The notes under the pieces: generated by a model
Databases searched by the model: none
What the model was told of the DNA's origin: nothing
What the model saw: the letters and a program-made list of their open reading frames with translations, nothing else
Shown here: one piece after another, positions 7,107 through 15,341 of the stretch
How positions within the stretch are numbered: the stretch's first letter is position 1
How the letters are laid out: each line of letters begins with the position of its first letter
Position numbers and translations under genes: made by a program
DNA from: Chloroflexia bacterium
GTDB taxonomy: Bacteria; Chloroflexota; Chloroflexia; Thermomicrobiales; UBA6265
DNA: 18,346 nt
Reading direction: 5' to 3'
Assembly (NCBI GenBank): GCA_013696265.1
Contig: JACCYX010000127.1
Location: forward strand, 1 to 18,346

Positions 7107-7121
7107 ATTGGTATAACCTAT
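7107..7121 (+). promoter_or_regulatory. Extended -10 promoter overlapping a GntR/FadR-like operator
   Basis: In the 372-nt gap 6800-7171, TGGTATAAC (7109-7117) fits an extended -10 element (TGnTATAAT, one mismatch), placing the start near 7124 with a leader of about 48 nt. It lies inside the imperfect palindrome ATTGGTATAACCTAT (7107-7121), which contains TGGTnnnACC, close to the TGGTnnnACCA core of FadR-type operators and to UxuR/ExuR-type sites. The operon's last gene encodes a FadR-type GntR regulator, so autoregulated repression is plausible. No good -35 is seen. The rest of the gap (6800-7106) holds nothing I can identify. Confidence 0.42.
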
Positions 7122-7171
7122 GACCACTTGGACAATCGGACAGTGGCCCATTTACCGAGAGGAGTCGCACC

Positions 7172-8755
7172 ATGAGTGAACGAGAACCTCGAAACCTGAC
7201 CCGTTCGCGAGTCTCACGCCGATCGCTGCTTCGCGCATCGGGCGGCTTGGCCGGCGCGGCGCTGGCGACGGGCGGACTCCACGCCGTATCGTCCGCCCCC
7301 ACAGCCGGATCGTCCACCCGTCGAGGCGCGATACGCCAGGACGACTACGCCTTCAATATCCCGGACAGCGCCGCCGCCCTTCCAACCGAAGAGGCCCAAC
7401 TGCGGTGGATGGACAGCGGTGATGCCAAAGCCTTCTTCTTCAACGCCTTTTTCCCGGCCTATATGGCGAAGTATCCCAACATCGAAGTCCAGTACGACGG
7501 CACGAACTGGAACCAGATCCAGCAAGTCATCACGCTTGGTTTCCGCAACGGGTCGGCACCCGATGTGTTTCAGTTGCCCCTCACCGTCCCGATGTCCGAA
7601 GCGGTCAACAACTCCTGGGTCGGCGCGCTGGACGATATCGTGCCGAACTGGGCCGAAGTCAAGGCGCGGTTCCCCGCCGGCACCTTCGCGCCCGGCGTCA
7701 CCGATTTCAATGGCAAAACGTACGGATATCCCGCAACGTCCAACAAGCGCGTCAACAACCTGCTGCTCTACAACCAGGATCACCTGGCCGAAGCGGGCTA
7801 CGACCCCAGCGCCGCGGTCATGACGTGGGATGATTTCCGGGCCGCCGCGAGAACCTGCACGGAACAGGGCGGCGGCGACTACTACGGCCTGATCGCCGGC
7901 GTCACGCAGAACAACGCGCTCCCCAACGTGATCAACGCCTTGGCCCAGATGGCCGGCGCGATCGGCGGTGAGTTCAACTACCAAACCGGTGAGTACAACT
8001 ACACGACGTCGGAATACGCTGGGGCGATCGAGTTGATTCTGGCGATCCAGGCTGACGGCAGTTTCTTCCCCGGCACGGCCAGCCTCGACAACCCTGGCGC
8101 CCGGGGCCGGATGCCGCAGGGTGTCGCCTCCATGATCCTGCAGGGACCGTGGAACATCGTGCCGTGGACGCAGGAAAACCCCGATTTCAACCTGGGCGTG
8201 GCGATGACCCCGCAACTGAACCCTGACACCATGTATCCGGTGACATTTGGGCCCGGAGGTTCGAACACCTGGGCGTATTCAAGTGAAACGCAACTCGGCG
8301 CGATCGTCGGCGACATCTTTTCGTACATGGGCACGGTGGACGGGCAGGCGGCGTGGGGACACTTCGTCGGCGCCGGCGATCCGCCCCAGTTCCCGGAGGC
8401 GCTGGATCAGATCGAACTCGATCCGCTCTCGCAACAAGCGCTCGAATACGGATTCGAGTGGACTCGATTGCGCCCGGAACCGTCGGTCCGCAACCCCGAA
8501 GTGCAGCAAGTCTATCTTGAGGAGACGGCACTGACACCGAGCTGGAATGATGTCATGGTCGGGCTCTTTACCGGGCAACTGACCGATGTCGCGGCCTCGA
8601 TGCAGGACCTGCAGGACCGTGCCACCGCCGAACGCGCACGGGCGATCCAGGCGGCCCAGGACAACGGCGCGGCCGTCAGCCTCGACGACTTCATCTTCGC
8701 GGACTGGGATCCGATGCAGGATTACGCGCCAGAGTCGGCCGCGTTGGATCGCTAA
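7172..8755 (+). CDS. Carbohydrate ABC transporter solute-binding protein (Tat-exported)
   Basis: A 527-residue family-1-type extracellular solute-binding protein that should capture a sugar or polyol outside the membrane and deliver it to the two permeases encoded next. It begins with a twin-arginine leader (SRRSLLRAS at 15-23, hydrophobic stretch about 24-40) and has no lipobox cysteine; a signal-peptidase site near SSA (40-42) is possible. The mature protein shows typical features: a strand-rich lobe around LRWMDSGDAKAFF, the segment KYPNIEVQYDGTNWNQIQQV, then GSAPDVFQL and later NGKTYGYPATSNKRVNNLLL with LYNQDHLAEAGYDP. It is longer than most sugar-binding proteins (about 420-450 residues), partly through a C-terminal helical extension rich in Ala and Arg. 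The start is ATG 7172 with GAGAGGAG ending 7 nt upstream. The substrate is unknown. Confidence 0.92.
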   Translation: MSEREPRNLTRSRVSRRSLLRASGGLAGAALATGGLHAVSSAPTAGSSTRRGAIRQDDYAFNIPDSAAALPTEEAQLRWMDSGDAKAFFFNAFFPAYMAKYPNIEVQYDGTNWNQIQQVITLGFRNGSAPDVFQLPLTVPMSEAVNNSWVGALDDIVPNWAEVKARFPAGTFAPGVTDFNGKTYGYPATSNKRVNNLLLYNQDHLAEAGYDPSAAVMTWDDFRAAARTCTEQGGGDYYGLIAGVTQNNALPNVINALAQMAGAIGGEFNYQTGEYNYTTSEYAGAIELILAIQADGSFFPGTASLDNPGARGRMPQGVASMILQGPWNIVPWTQENPDFNLGVAMTPQLNPDTMYPVTFGPGGSNTWAYSSETQLGAIVGDIFSYMGTVDGQAAWGHFVGAGDPPQFPEALDQIELDPLSQQALEYGFEWTRLRPEPSVRNPEVQQVYLEETALTPSWNDVMVGLFTGQLTDVAASMQDLQDRATAERARAIQAAQDNGAAVSLDDFIFADWDPMQDYAPESAALDR

Positions 8756-8771
8756 CGCAGCCGGCGCGGGT

Positions 8772-8808
8772 TCCGGTAAGGGAGGACCTTGTGTCCTCCC
8801 TTACCGGA
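8772..8808 (+). other. Strong 16-bp intercistronic hairpin after the solute-binding protein gene
   Basis: TCCGGTAAGGGAGGAC (8772-8787) pairs perfectly with the sequence at 8793-8808 around a 5-nt CTTGT loop. No T-tract follows. In ABC operons such structures commonly protect the upstream binding-protein mRNA or cause partial termination, so that more binding protein than permease is made. Confidence 0.7.
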
Positions 8809-8885
8809 TCAGAAGATTGCAGCGACGCCTGCCGCCAGGATTCATGAATATCAGGCGAAACGGCACGATCCGGAATCGATAGGAC

Positions 8886-8907
8886 GGGCGGCCTTGCGGG
8901 GTCGCCC
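8886..8907 (+). other. Second hairpin, 20 nt upstream of the permease start
   Basis: GGGCGGCC (8886-8893) pairs with GGTCGCCC (8900-8907), 8 bp including one G-U pair, around a 6-nt TTGCGG loop. It lies just before the permease ribosome-binding region (GGGG 8916-8919) and could tune its translation. Confidence 0.4.
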
Positions 8908-8927
8908 AATCACATGGGGTGCCGAAC

Positions 8928-9914
8928 ATGGCAAGTGTCGAACTCGTCCGGATGCCAGCGAGACGGCGGCAAACGTCCATCCCGAAGCGGCTTTGGGCCG
9001 ACCGCTGGTGCTACATCTTCATGCTGCCGGCGCTCGTGCTCATCGTGATGTTTTCGTTCTACCCCATCGTGGCCTCGTGGTTCTACTCGCTGCTCGACTG
9101 GAGCGGCATCGGCGGCGACCGGACCTTCATCGGGCTGGACAACTATCGCGAAATCGTCGGGGACCCGTTCTTCTGGGATGCGTTCCGGCGATCGTTCTAC
9201 TTCATGTTCGCCACGGTTCCCTTCGAAGTTGGATTCTCGCTGATCGTCGCGGTCATTCTCAACGACCGGGCGCTGCGCTTCGGCGCCGTGTTCCGCACCT
9301 TCTTCTTCATCCCCGTCGTCACCACCACGGCGATCATGAGCATCGTGATGAGCTTCGTCTTCGGCGCGTTTAACGGACCGGTCAACGGGGCCCTGATCGG
9401 GCTCAACATCCTCGACACGCCGATCGACTGGCTTGGCGATCCCGACACCGCGCTCTGGACGATGGCCCTGATCGGCATCTGGAAATGGTTCGGCCAACCC
9501 ATGATCTACTGGTTGGCGGCGCTCCAGACCATCCCGCAAGACCTCTACGAGGCGGCCAGGGTCGATGGCGCCGGCAGCGTGCACATCTTCAGGACGATCA
9601 CGATCCCGCTCCTGATTCCCTTCGCGATCATCATCGTCCTCATCATCGCGGTCGGCAACCTGAGCGTCTTCGCGCTGATCCAGGCCGCCACGAACGGTGG
9701 CCCGTTCTTCGCGACCGAGACGATGGAACTCTATATCTATCGCAACGCCTTCGGCGCCAACACGGGTTCGTTCACCGACCCGCGGCTGGGCTACGCCTCG
9801 GCTGCCGGCATCATCTTCGGGGTCTGCATCATGGTCATTACAGCGCTGCTCATCCTGGCACGGTACTACAGCCGTCGCCGCGACTTCGGGCGTGACCGGA
9901 AGGCGATCCTCTGA
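8928..9914 (+). CDS. Sugar ABC transporter permease, MalF/UgpA type
   Basis: A 328-residue inner-membrane permease with about six membrane segments (the first about 28-52, the last about 290-312), forming half of the transport channel. The cytoplasmic EAA loop that docks the ATPase is clear: YEAARVDGAGSVHIFRTITI (207-226), followed by PLLIPFAI. The N-terminus is short and basic (ARRRQTSIPKRLW), as in this family. I chose ATG 8928, with GGGG 8 nt upstream; an in-frame GTG at 8919 would add three residues and overlaps that putative ribosome-binding site. The stop codon overlaps the next start (TGATG), so the two permeases are translationally coupled. Probably regulated as part of the operon starting at 7172. 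Confidence 0.93.
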   Translation: MASVELVRMPARRRQTSIPKRLWADRWCYIFMLPALVLIVMFSFYPIVASWFYSLLDWSGIGGDRTFIGLDNYREIVGDPFFWDAFRRSFYFMFATVPFEVGFSLIVAVILNDRALRFGAVFRTFFFIPVVTTTAIMSIVMSFVFGAFNGPVNGALIGLNILDTPIDWLGDPDTALWTMALIGIWKWFGQPMIYWLAALQTIPQDLYEAARVDGAGSVHIFRTITIPLLIPFAIIIVLIIAVGNLSVFALIQAATNGGPFFATETMELYIYRNAFGANTGSFTDPRLGYASAAGIIFGVCIMVITALLILARYYSRRRDFGRDRKAIL

Positions 9915-10825
9915 TGACCGATCTGGTCCGCGGCTCGTCCCGCGACTACCCGGCGCAAACGCGCGAGGGCGAGCAACGATCCTCGGTTGCCCGCTGGCGT
10001 CGCTCGGGTCAAGTCCGGCGCCTGGTGACGTATGTCGTCCTCACCGTGGTCTGCCTGATCTGGATTTACCCGCTGCTCTGGATGATTTCCGCGTCGTTCA
10101 AAACCGAGGCGGAAATTTTCTCCGGGCTGAGCCTGATTCCACAATCGCTGCAATGGGAGAACTTTCGCCGCGCCTGGGTGGACGCAAATATTGGCGACTA
10201 TTTCATCAACACCGTCATCGTAACGATTTCCAGCGTCCTGATCGTGGTCTTCACGACCGCGACGATGGGCTACGTGCTAGGCCGGCATGACTTCATCGGC
10301 AAGCGACTCATCATCGGGCTCCTGGGGGCACTCGTCTTCCTGCCCCAAGGCTACACCATCATCCCGGTCTTCGACCTGATCACGGCTTTGCGCCTTGATG
10401 GCTCGCTCTTCGGCATCATCCTGGCCCAGAGCGGGTCCGCCCCAATCATCATGATCCTGCTCTTCGCCGGGTACTTCCGGGGCATACCACGGGAGTTGGA
10501 AGAATCGGCCGTGCTCGACGGCGCCAGCTTCCCCCGCGTCTTCTTCCAGATCATGCTGCCGCTCTCGAAACCAGTGATCGCGACCACGATCATACTCCAG
10601 TTCATCGCCAGTTGGAACGACTTCCTGGTGCCGCTGGTGCTCACCTTGAGCCGGCCCGAATTGCGGACGCTGGCGGTCGGCGTCTACTCCTTCCAGGGTG
10701 AGAACTTCACGTCGTGGACGGACATGGCGGCGGCGTCGACGATCAGCCTGGCGCCGGTGATCATCGTCTTCCTCTTCCTGCAACGCTACTTCATCGAGGG
10801 CATGGCGGGCGCGGTCAAGCAGTGA
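9914..10825 (+). CDS. Sugar ABC transporter permease, MalG/UgpE type
   Basis: A 303-residue inner-membrane permease, partner of the preceding one. About six membrane segments are seen, the first about 38-60 (YVVLTVVCLIWIYPLLWMIS) and the last about 276-294. After it comes the family's typical FKTEAEIF loop (62-69). The EAA motif is ELEESAVLDGASFPRVFFQI (194-213) followed by MLPLSKPVI. The ATG overlaps the previous TGA by one base. The N-terminal 35 residues are hydrophilic and basic, longer than in many homologues. No ATP-binding subunit is encoded after it, which is common for CUT1 systems that share a MsmK/UgpC-type ATPase. Confidence 0.93.
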   Translation: MTDLVRGSSRDYPAQTREGEQRSSVARWRRSGQVRRLVTYVVLTVVCLIWIYPLLWMISASFKTEAEIFSGLSLIPQSLQWENFRRAWVDANIGDYFINTVIVTISSVLIVVFTTATMGYVLGRHDFIGKRLIIGLLGALVFLPQGYTIIPVFDLITALRLDGSLFGIILAQSGSAPIIMILLFAGYFRGIPRELEESAVLDGASFPRVFFQIMLPLSKPVIATTIILQFIASWNDFLVPLVLTLSRPELRTLAVGVYSFQGENFTSWTDMAAASTISLAPVIIVFLFLQRYFIEGMAGAVKQ

Positions 10826-10852
10826 CGGCGCGTCTGCCCCAACCGGTCGCAC

Positions 10853-10870
10853 CAGCCATCGGCATGGCTG
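10853..10870 (+). other. Small hairpin before the dehydrogenase ribosome-binding site
   Basis: CAGCCAT (10853-10859) pairs with ATGGCTG (10864-10870) around a CGGC loop, followed by TTT and then GGAGGG. The stem ends 3 nt before the ribosome-binding site, so it could set processing, partial termination or translation in the 64-nt gap. Confidence 0.4.
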
Positions 10871-10889
10871 TTTGGAGGGCGTCTGTCTC

Positions 10890-11906
10890 ATGACCAAGCG
10901 GTACAACGTCGCGGTGATCGGCACCGGAGACATGGGCAATCGCCACATCGCCGGCTGGCGGGCGATCGGGCACAACGTCGTCTCGGTCACGGATGTCGAT
11001 ACTGCCCGCGCCGAAAGAGTCGCCGCCGCCTTCAACATTCCGTCGATCTATCGGGACTATACCGTAGCGGTTGCCGACCCGGCGGTCGACATCGTCTCGA
11101 TCTGCCTGCCGCTCGCCTTTCACGCGCCAGTCACGATCAGCGCCGCCGAAAATGGCAAGCACATCCTCTGCGAGAAACCGTTGGCGCGCTCGTTCCGCGA
11201 GGCGGCGGAAATGGAAGCGGCCGTCACGGCGGCGAGTGTCCAGTTTGGATTGGGCTTGCAGCGCAACCTGGCCGAGGGCGTCGGCTTGCTGCGACGGCTG
11301 GCGGCCGAAGGCGCGTTCGGACACCCGATGGTGTTCAACTCCGATCTCCTGCAGGAAGTTCGTCCGAAGCGGGCGATGCACGACCGGCACGGCAACAACG
11401 GGCCACTGACCGACGCCGGGTGCCACTACTACATGCTCTGGCAAACCGTCTTCCGGTCGAAGCCCAAATCGGTGTACGCCCAGGGCCGGATCCTGGCCAC
11501 GGGCCGGCCGGAAGTCGCCCACCTCAACCAACTGGCGATCGATACGGCCGTGGTGACGGTCGAGTTCGAATCCGGCGATGTCGCGACGATGACGGTGTCC
11601 TGGGGTCTCGCGGCCGGGAACCAGATGCGGGGCAGGCCGGATCGCATTTTCGGTCCCTCCGGCGGGGCCGAGGGCAACGTCAACGGTGACATGACGCTGT
11701 ATCGAGGTGAGTTGGTTGAGATCGTGAACCTCGAACCGAAGGACCTGCACCAGGTCGAGTTCGCAATGTTCATCGACGCCCTGGAAGCCGGCACCGCGCC
11801 GCCGTCCGGTTTCACGTCGGGCAAGGAAATGCTGGCGCTGACCCTAGCCATCTTCGAATCGATCGATACCGGCGTGGTCGTTCCGGTTGCCTACGAGCAG
11901 GGGTGA
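10890..11906 (+). CDS. Gfo/Idh/MocA family NAD(P)-dependent oxidoreductase
   Basis: A 338-residue cytoplasmic dehydrogenase. An N-terminal Rossmann fold has GTGDMG (11-16) as the dinucleotide-binding loop, and the acidic D35 after the second strand suggests NAD preference. CEKPLA (94-99) is the family's EKP motif with the catalytic-site lysine K96. In the C-terminal domain GPLTDAGCHYYML (171-183) provides the conserved Asp and His (D175, H179). Such enzymes oxidise a sugar or polyol hydroxyl; an inositol or sugar dehydrogenase acting on the substrate imported by the upstream transporter is a reasonable inference, not proven. The start is ATG 10890 with GGAGGG 10 nt upstream; an in-frame TTG at 10872 overlaps the ribosome-binding site and was not used. 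The gene ends 4 nt before the regulator gene. Confidence 0.9.
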   Translation: MTKRYNVAVIGTGDMGNRHIAGWRAIGHNVVSVTDVDTARAERVAAAFNIPSIYRDYTVAVADPAVDIVSICLPLAFHAPVTISAAENGKHILCEKPLARSFREAAEMEAAVTAASVQFGLGLQRNLAEGVGLLRRLAAEGAFGHPMVFNSDLLQEVRPKRAMHDRHGNNGPLTDAGCHYYMLWQTVFRSKPKSVYAQGRILATGRPEVAHLNQLAIDTAVVTVEFESGDVATMTVSWGLAAGNQMRGRPDRIFGPSGGAEGNVNGDMTLYRGELVEIVNLEPKDLHQVEFAMFIDALEAGTAPPSGFTSGKEMLALTLAIFESIDTGVVVPVAYEQG

Positions 11907-11910
11907 TCCG

Positions 11911-12618
11911 ATGGTTTCTGATGTCTTCAAGCCGGTTCGCGACAGCCGCTCGCACAGCGACAAGATCATCGAGCAGATCGTCGACGCGCTGTTGCGAGGC
12001 GACCTCAAGCCGGGCGACCGGTTGCCAACCGAACGCGACCTGGCCGCGAGCTTTTCCGTGAGCCGGACGGTGGTGCGCGAGGCGGTCAAGATCCTGGCCG
12101 GGCGCGGTGTTGTGGAAGTTCGCCATGGATCGGGTATTTACATCGCCGCCGACGAGGCGACGGTACTGGAACGACTGGACCAGGTAAACCTGCATGATGC
12201 GCTGCTGATCGACCTCTTCGCGGTCCGCAAGGTGCTCGAAACCAAGATCGCCAGCCTTGCGGCACTCCGGCGAACCGAGCGCCAGGTCGAGCACCTGCGG
12301 GAGATCATCGCCGGAGCCAGGCTCAACGCCCACGACGTGGCGGCGGTCAGCCTCCTCGACGCCGATTTCCACCTGACCCTGGCACGCGCCTCGCGCAACC
12401 TCGTGCTGATCAAGCTCATGCTCACGGTGCTCGACCTCCTGTCACGAAGCCGGGAGCAAACCCTCAGCGTCGAGGGCCGGGTCGCCAAGTCGCTGTCCGA
12501 ACATGAACGCATCGTCGAGGCGGTTGCGGACATGGACGCTGAGCGGGCGGGCGCGGCAATGCTGGACCATCTCGATTCGGTCGAGGCCTCGATCGCGCAA
12601 ATCAGGTCGACGGATTGA
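11911..12618 (+). CDS. FadR-family (GntR) transcriptional regulator with FCD domain
   Basis: A 235-residue repressor-type regulator. The N-terminal winged helix-turn-helix covers about 15-80, with LPTERDLAASFSVSRTVVRE (38-57) and the wing GVVEVRHGSGIYI (66-78). The C-terminal all-helical FCD domain has the metal/ligand pocket residues in DADFHLTLARAS (D150, H154), SEHERIVEA (H198) and LDHLDS (H220), matching the usual Asp-His-His-His set. It should bind a carboxylated or phosphorylated metabolite of the operon's pathway and release DNA. The start is ATG 11911, preceded by AGGGGTGA, 4 nt after the dehydrogenase stop, so it is cotranscribed and likely autoregulated. The most plausible target in this window is the palindrome at 7107-7121. 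Confidence 0.92.
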   Translation: MVSDVFKPVRDSRSHSDKIIEQIVDALLRGDLKPGDRLPTERDLAASFSVSRTVVREAVKILAGRGVVEVRHGSGIYIAADEATVLERLDQVNLHDALLIDLFAVRKVLETKIASLAALRRTERQVEHLREIIAGARLNAHDVAAVSLLDADFHLTLARASRNLVLIKLMLTVLDLLSRSREQTLSVEGRVAKSLSEHERIVEAVADMDAERAGAAMLDHLDSVEASIAQIRSTD

Positions 12619-12640
12619 TTCGCGAGCTGGAGAGACGGCG

Positions 12641-15124
12641 TTATCCCGCATCCGGGTGGTCACCCGCGGGTGCGGATTTTCTCGCTCGGATCAACCATTG
12701 GCGAATTGCGGCCGCCCAGACGGCCACGACCGCGATGGCTGTGAGCATGCTGATCCAGAGACCGAGGCGCAGCGATTCCGGCTCGTACCGCAGTTCGATG
12801 GTGTGGTCTCCGGCCGGTATCGGCACTCCCCTCAATGCATGATTCGTGCGCAGGATCTCGGCGGGCTCGCCATCGACGTACGCATTCCACCCGTGCTCAT
12901 CGATCTCACTGAACACAACCAGTCCCGCCGAATTGGCACGGACTTCGGCGGTCAGGGTGTCCTCGTCCCGGCCCGTGATGACGACGTGCTCCGCACCGGC
13001 CGCAGAAGCCGCCACCGGCTGGAGGCCGGGCAGTGGGCCATCGATAAAAGCCACCTCGCCTCCATCCGCCGTGCCATTCGCGAATAGACGCAGCCCCTCA
13101 CCGTCGTTGTTTGGCCGGACCTCATGGACAATCCAGGCCCGTGCGTAGGCACGAGGGTTCTCGAACATCACCACCTCCCCGTTCCGGAATACCTCCGTCT
13201 TGCCGGCGCCGATAGCCTGGGCATCGTCCTGGCCATGAGGGGCAAGGAGGGAGACGACGATGTAGCGCACGTTCAGCATATCCAGCAGGGGCGAGGACAC
13301 CAGCTCCGCGGGATAGGGATCCACCCAATGGTAGTCCTGCCGCCCGCCGTTCATGACGTCCGAGTATTCGGCATAAACGCCCAGGTGAACCGGGTTGTAG
13401 CCCTGGACCGACTCCAGTTCGAGGGCCACGGCGCGGCCGCCGAGAACCGCGGCAAGGACGCTGGGGTCACAACGCCGGGCGGAATAGGACGAGTCATTTG
13501 TGGAAGGATCGCGGCCCGCGTAGCCCACATAGCGGAAGGGCGGCACACCTTCCTGTTGCCGTTGCAGGAACTCCCCCGCCCCTCCAGGGTCGGTTCGCGA
13601 CAGGTAGGTATCCAGGCAAGTTTCGTTCGTTGTCGGTGAGTCGCTTGCGCTCCAGCCTCTTGCGACTATGTCCCTGGCGGTTGGATGCACCAGGACGAGC
13701 ACGATCATGGCGACCGCGGCAACTCGCGCAAGTGCATGCGGATGTTCATGACTGCCCTTCCGCTGGACCATCACGAGTACGACGGCAAGCGCGGTTGCGC
13801 CGCCCGCCAGGATCAGTGGCCACCAACCTATCCAAAAGTCGGCGCGATCCAGGACCACAGCGGCACCGATCATCGCCAACAGCGGAATGCCGAGCAAAGG
13901 GAGGGCACGGTGCCGGGGACGCCAGGAGAGGAGTGCTTCAAGACCCGCACCGGCGAGCATTGCGGGCGCGATGAAGCACACCCAGATCAGTCGCCTCGGG
14001 CTGTGAGTATGGATGCTCTCGAAGCCTGGGAGCAGATAGAGGGTGCTGTGGAGCGGCGTCTCGCCCATCGAGAGAATGCCGGCGAGCACCACGATCGTGG
14101 CGAAGAAGGGAATGCCAAGGCGCCGCCGACCAACCAGGAGCGCGAACATGGCCAGGATGACGAGGGGCGCACCGAGGGCCACCGGACGGAAGTGCGTGTC
14201 GTCGACCAATGTGTCGCGGAGCAGCGTCACGAACGAGTGGGGAGTGACCAGGTAGTTGCCGCCGACCACGCCAGCGTAGTCCCCGTTCGGGATGTTGGAT
14301 ACGCCGCTGATATGAAGGCGTGGGAGGAGCCCAGCCGCTCCCAGGAGGAGGCCAAACGTCAACACCGCCGGACCTGTGGTCAAGGCATCCACGCATCGGC
14401 CACGCAACGTCCGCTCACGATCGACCGGCCAGATCAGCGACCGGTATGCCACCCACAAGGCAATGATCAGCAACCCGTTGTACAAGCCCTGGCCCGGCCA
14501 CGAAACCGCGATCTGGCCAATCGCCAGACCTGTGAGGGACCACCAGGCTACCCGAGCGAGCGTTCGAACTGACCGCAAGGAGCACTCGACACCGAGGAGC
14601 GCCACAGGGAGCCACGCGGAAGCTTGCCCAGCGACGGTCCCGTACCCCACCTGACCGGCGAGGAATTGTCCGAACACGAAGGTAACGGTGCTCATCAGCG
14701 CGGCGACGGGACGAAGCCCTATCGAGCGGGAGAAGGCGTAGATCGCGGTTCCGCCGATGAGCGTCTGGATCAGGATCATTGCCTTGAACGCCGTTGTCAC
14801 GCCGAAGAGGGAGAACGTGAGCATGACGGGGAAATACCACCAACCACCGGACGGGTCGCCGGCAACGGGGGATCCGCTGGAGAGCCACGGCATCCAGCCG
14901 GGAATGTCGAATTCACGGAGCCGGTCTCCCAGGTGACCATACCAGGGGAGGAAGAAGCTCATGATGTCGTATTCGGCGAGCCAGTCGTCGTTGATAAACC
15001 AATACGAAAGGACGGCCCCAAGAAGCATGATGAACGCGCCCAGCGCATAGATGTCAGCGCGTCGGCGTTGCCTCAATGGTTCCCTGTCCGGTATCCCCAA
15101 TCGTTGCTCCATACTCGTCGTCAC
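12641..15124 (-). CDS. YfhO-family polytopic membrane protein (putative GT-C glycosyltransferase), paralogue A
   Basis: An 827-residue integral membrane protein. Residues about 25-490 hold roughly a dozen membrane segments, about 500-785 form an extracytoplasmic region, and a last membrane helix lies at about 787-811. The first outside loop has WLAEYDIMSFFLPWYG (48-63), whose acidic residues (E51, D53) occupy the place of GT-C catalytic acids, then SGSPVAGDPSGGWWYFPVML (83-102). The C-terminal part has LDMLNVRYIVV and WNAYVDGEPAEI...IPAGDHTIELRYEP, typical of YfhO. Bacillus YfhO, with the GT2 enzyme CsbB, glycosylates a surface polymer using a lipid-linked sugar; a similar role is inferred. 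The only two cysteines of the extracytoplasmic domain (in NETCLD and ARRCDP) could form a disulfide and are not in paralogue B. The start GTG 15124 has AAGG nine bases upstream; ATG 15112 is an alternative. Confidence 0.82.
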   Translation of the reverse strand: MTTSMEQRLGIPDREPLRQRRRADIYALGAFIMLLGAVLSYWFINDDWLAEYDIMSFFLPWYGHLGDRLREFDIPGWMPWLSSGSPVAGDPSGGWWYFPVMLTFSLFGVTTAFKAMILIQTLIGGTAIYAFSRSIGLRPVAALMSTVTFVFGQFLAGQVGYGTVAGQASAWLPVALLGVECSLRSVRTLARVAWWSLTGLAIGQIAVSWPGQGLYNGLLIIALWVAYRSLIWPVDRERTLRGRCVDALTTGPAVLTFGLLLGAAGLLPRLHISGVSNIPNGDYAGVVGGNYLVTPHSFVTLLRDTLVDDTHFRPVALGAPLVILAMFALLVGRRRLGIPFFATIVVLAGILSMGETPLHSTLYLLPGFESIHTHSPRRLIWVCFIAPAMLAGAGLEALLSWRPRHRALPLLGIPLLAMIGAAVVLDRADFWIGWWPLILAGGATALAVVLVMVQRKGSHEHPHALARVAAVAMIVLVLVHPTARDIVARGWSASDSPTTNETCLDTYLSRTDPGGAGEFLQRQQEGVPPFRYVGYAGRDPSTNDSSYSARRCDPSVLAAVLGGRAVALELESVQGYNPVHLGVYAEYSDVMNGGRQDYHWVDPYPAELVSSPLLDMLNVRYIVVSLLAPHGQDDAQAIGAGKTEVFRNGEVVMFENPRAYARAWIVHEVRPNNDGEGLRLFANGTADGGEVAFIDGPLPGLQPVAASAAGAEHVVITGRDEDTLTAEVRANSAGLVVFSEIDEHGWNAYVDGEPAEILRTNHALRGVPIPAGDHTIELRYEPESLRLGLWISMLTAIAVVAVWAAAIRQWLIRARKSAPAGDHPDAG
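12645..12680 (+). terminator. Possible terminator of the transport operon, inside the 3' end of the opposing gene
   Basis: CCCGC (12645-12649) and GGGT (12654-12657) can pair with ACCC (12662-12665) and GCGGG (12666-12670), with a 4-nt bulge; an alternative outer pairing uses CCGCAT with GTGCGG. TTTT follows at 12677-12680. It starts 26 nt after the regulator stop, within the last codons of the convergent YfhO-like gene. Confidence 0.38.
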
Positions 15125-15341
15125 TGAGGTTCGCCTTAAGATGTAGCGGATTGGATGACACGTACGGTTCGGTCAACATGGAACAGGCAACAGTCCGTTC
15201 GTGGCCCGTCGTTCGAAATGCGGGATTGCTACCGCTAATGACCCTGTCGATAGACGATCGACCATTGAATCGCACCCGCGGCGGGTACACTTTAGCCGAC
15301 GCGGAACGCGACGGGTGGTGGCCGGGTCGTCCAGGAATCTC

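Noticed and set aside
8919..8927. GTG start for the first permease
   Set aside because: It overlaps the GGGG that best serves as ribosome-binding site for ATG 8928; only three residues differ.
13685..14572. 295-codon plus-strand open frame opposite YfhO paralogue A
   Set aside because: Low-complexity charged translation; the minus strand encodes clear membrane segments.
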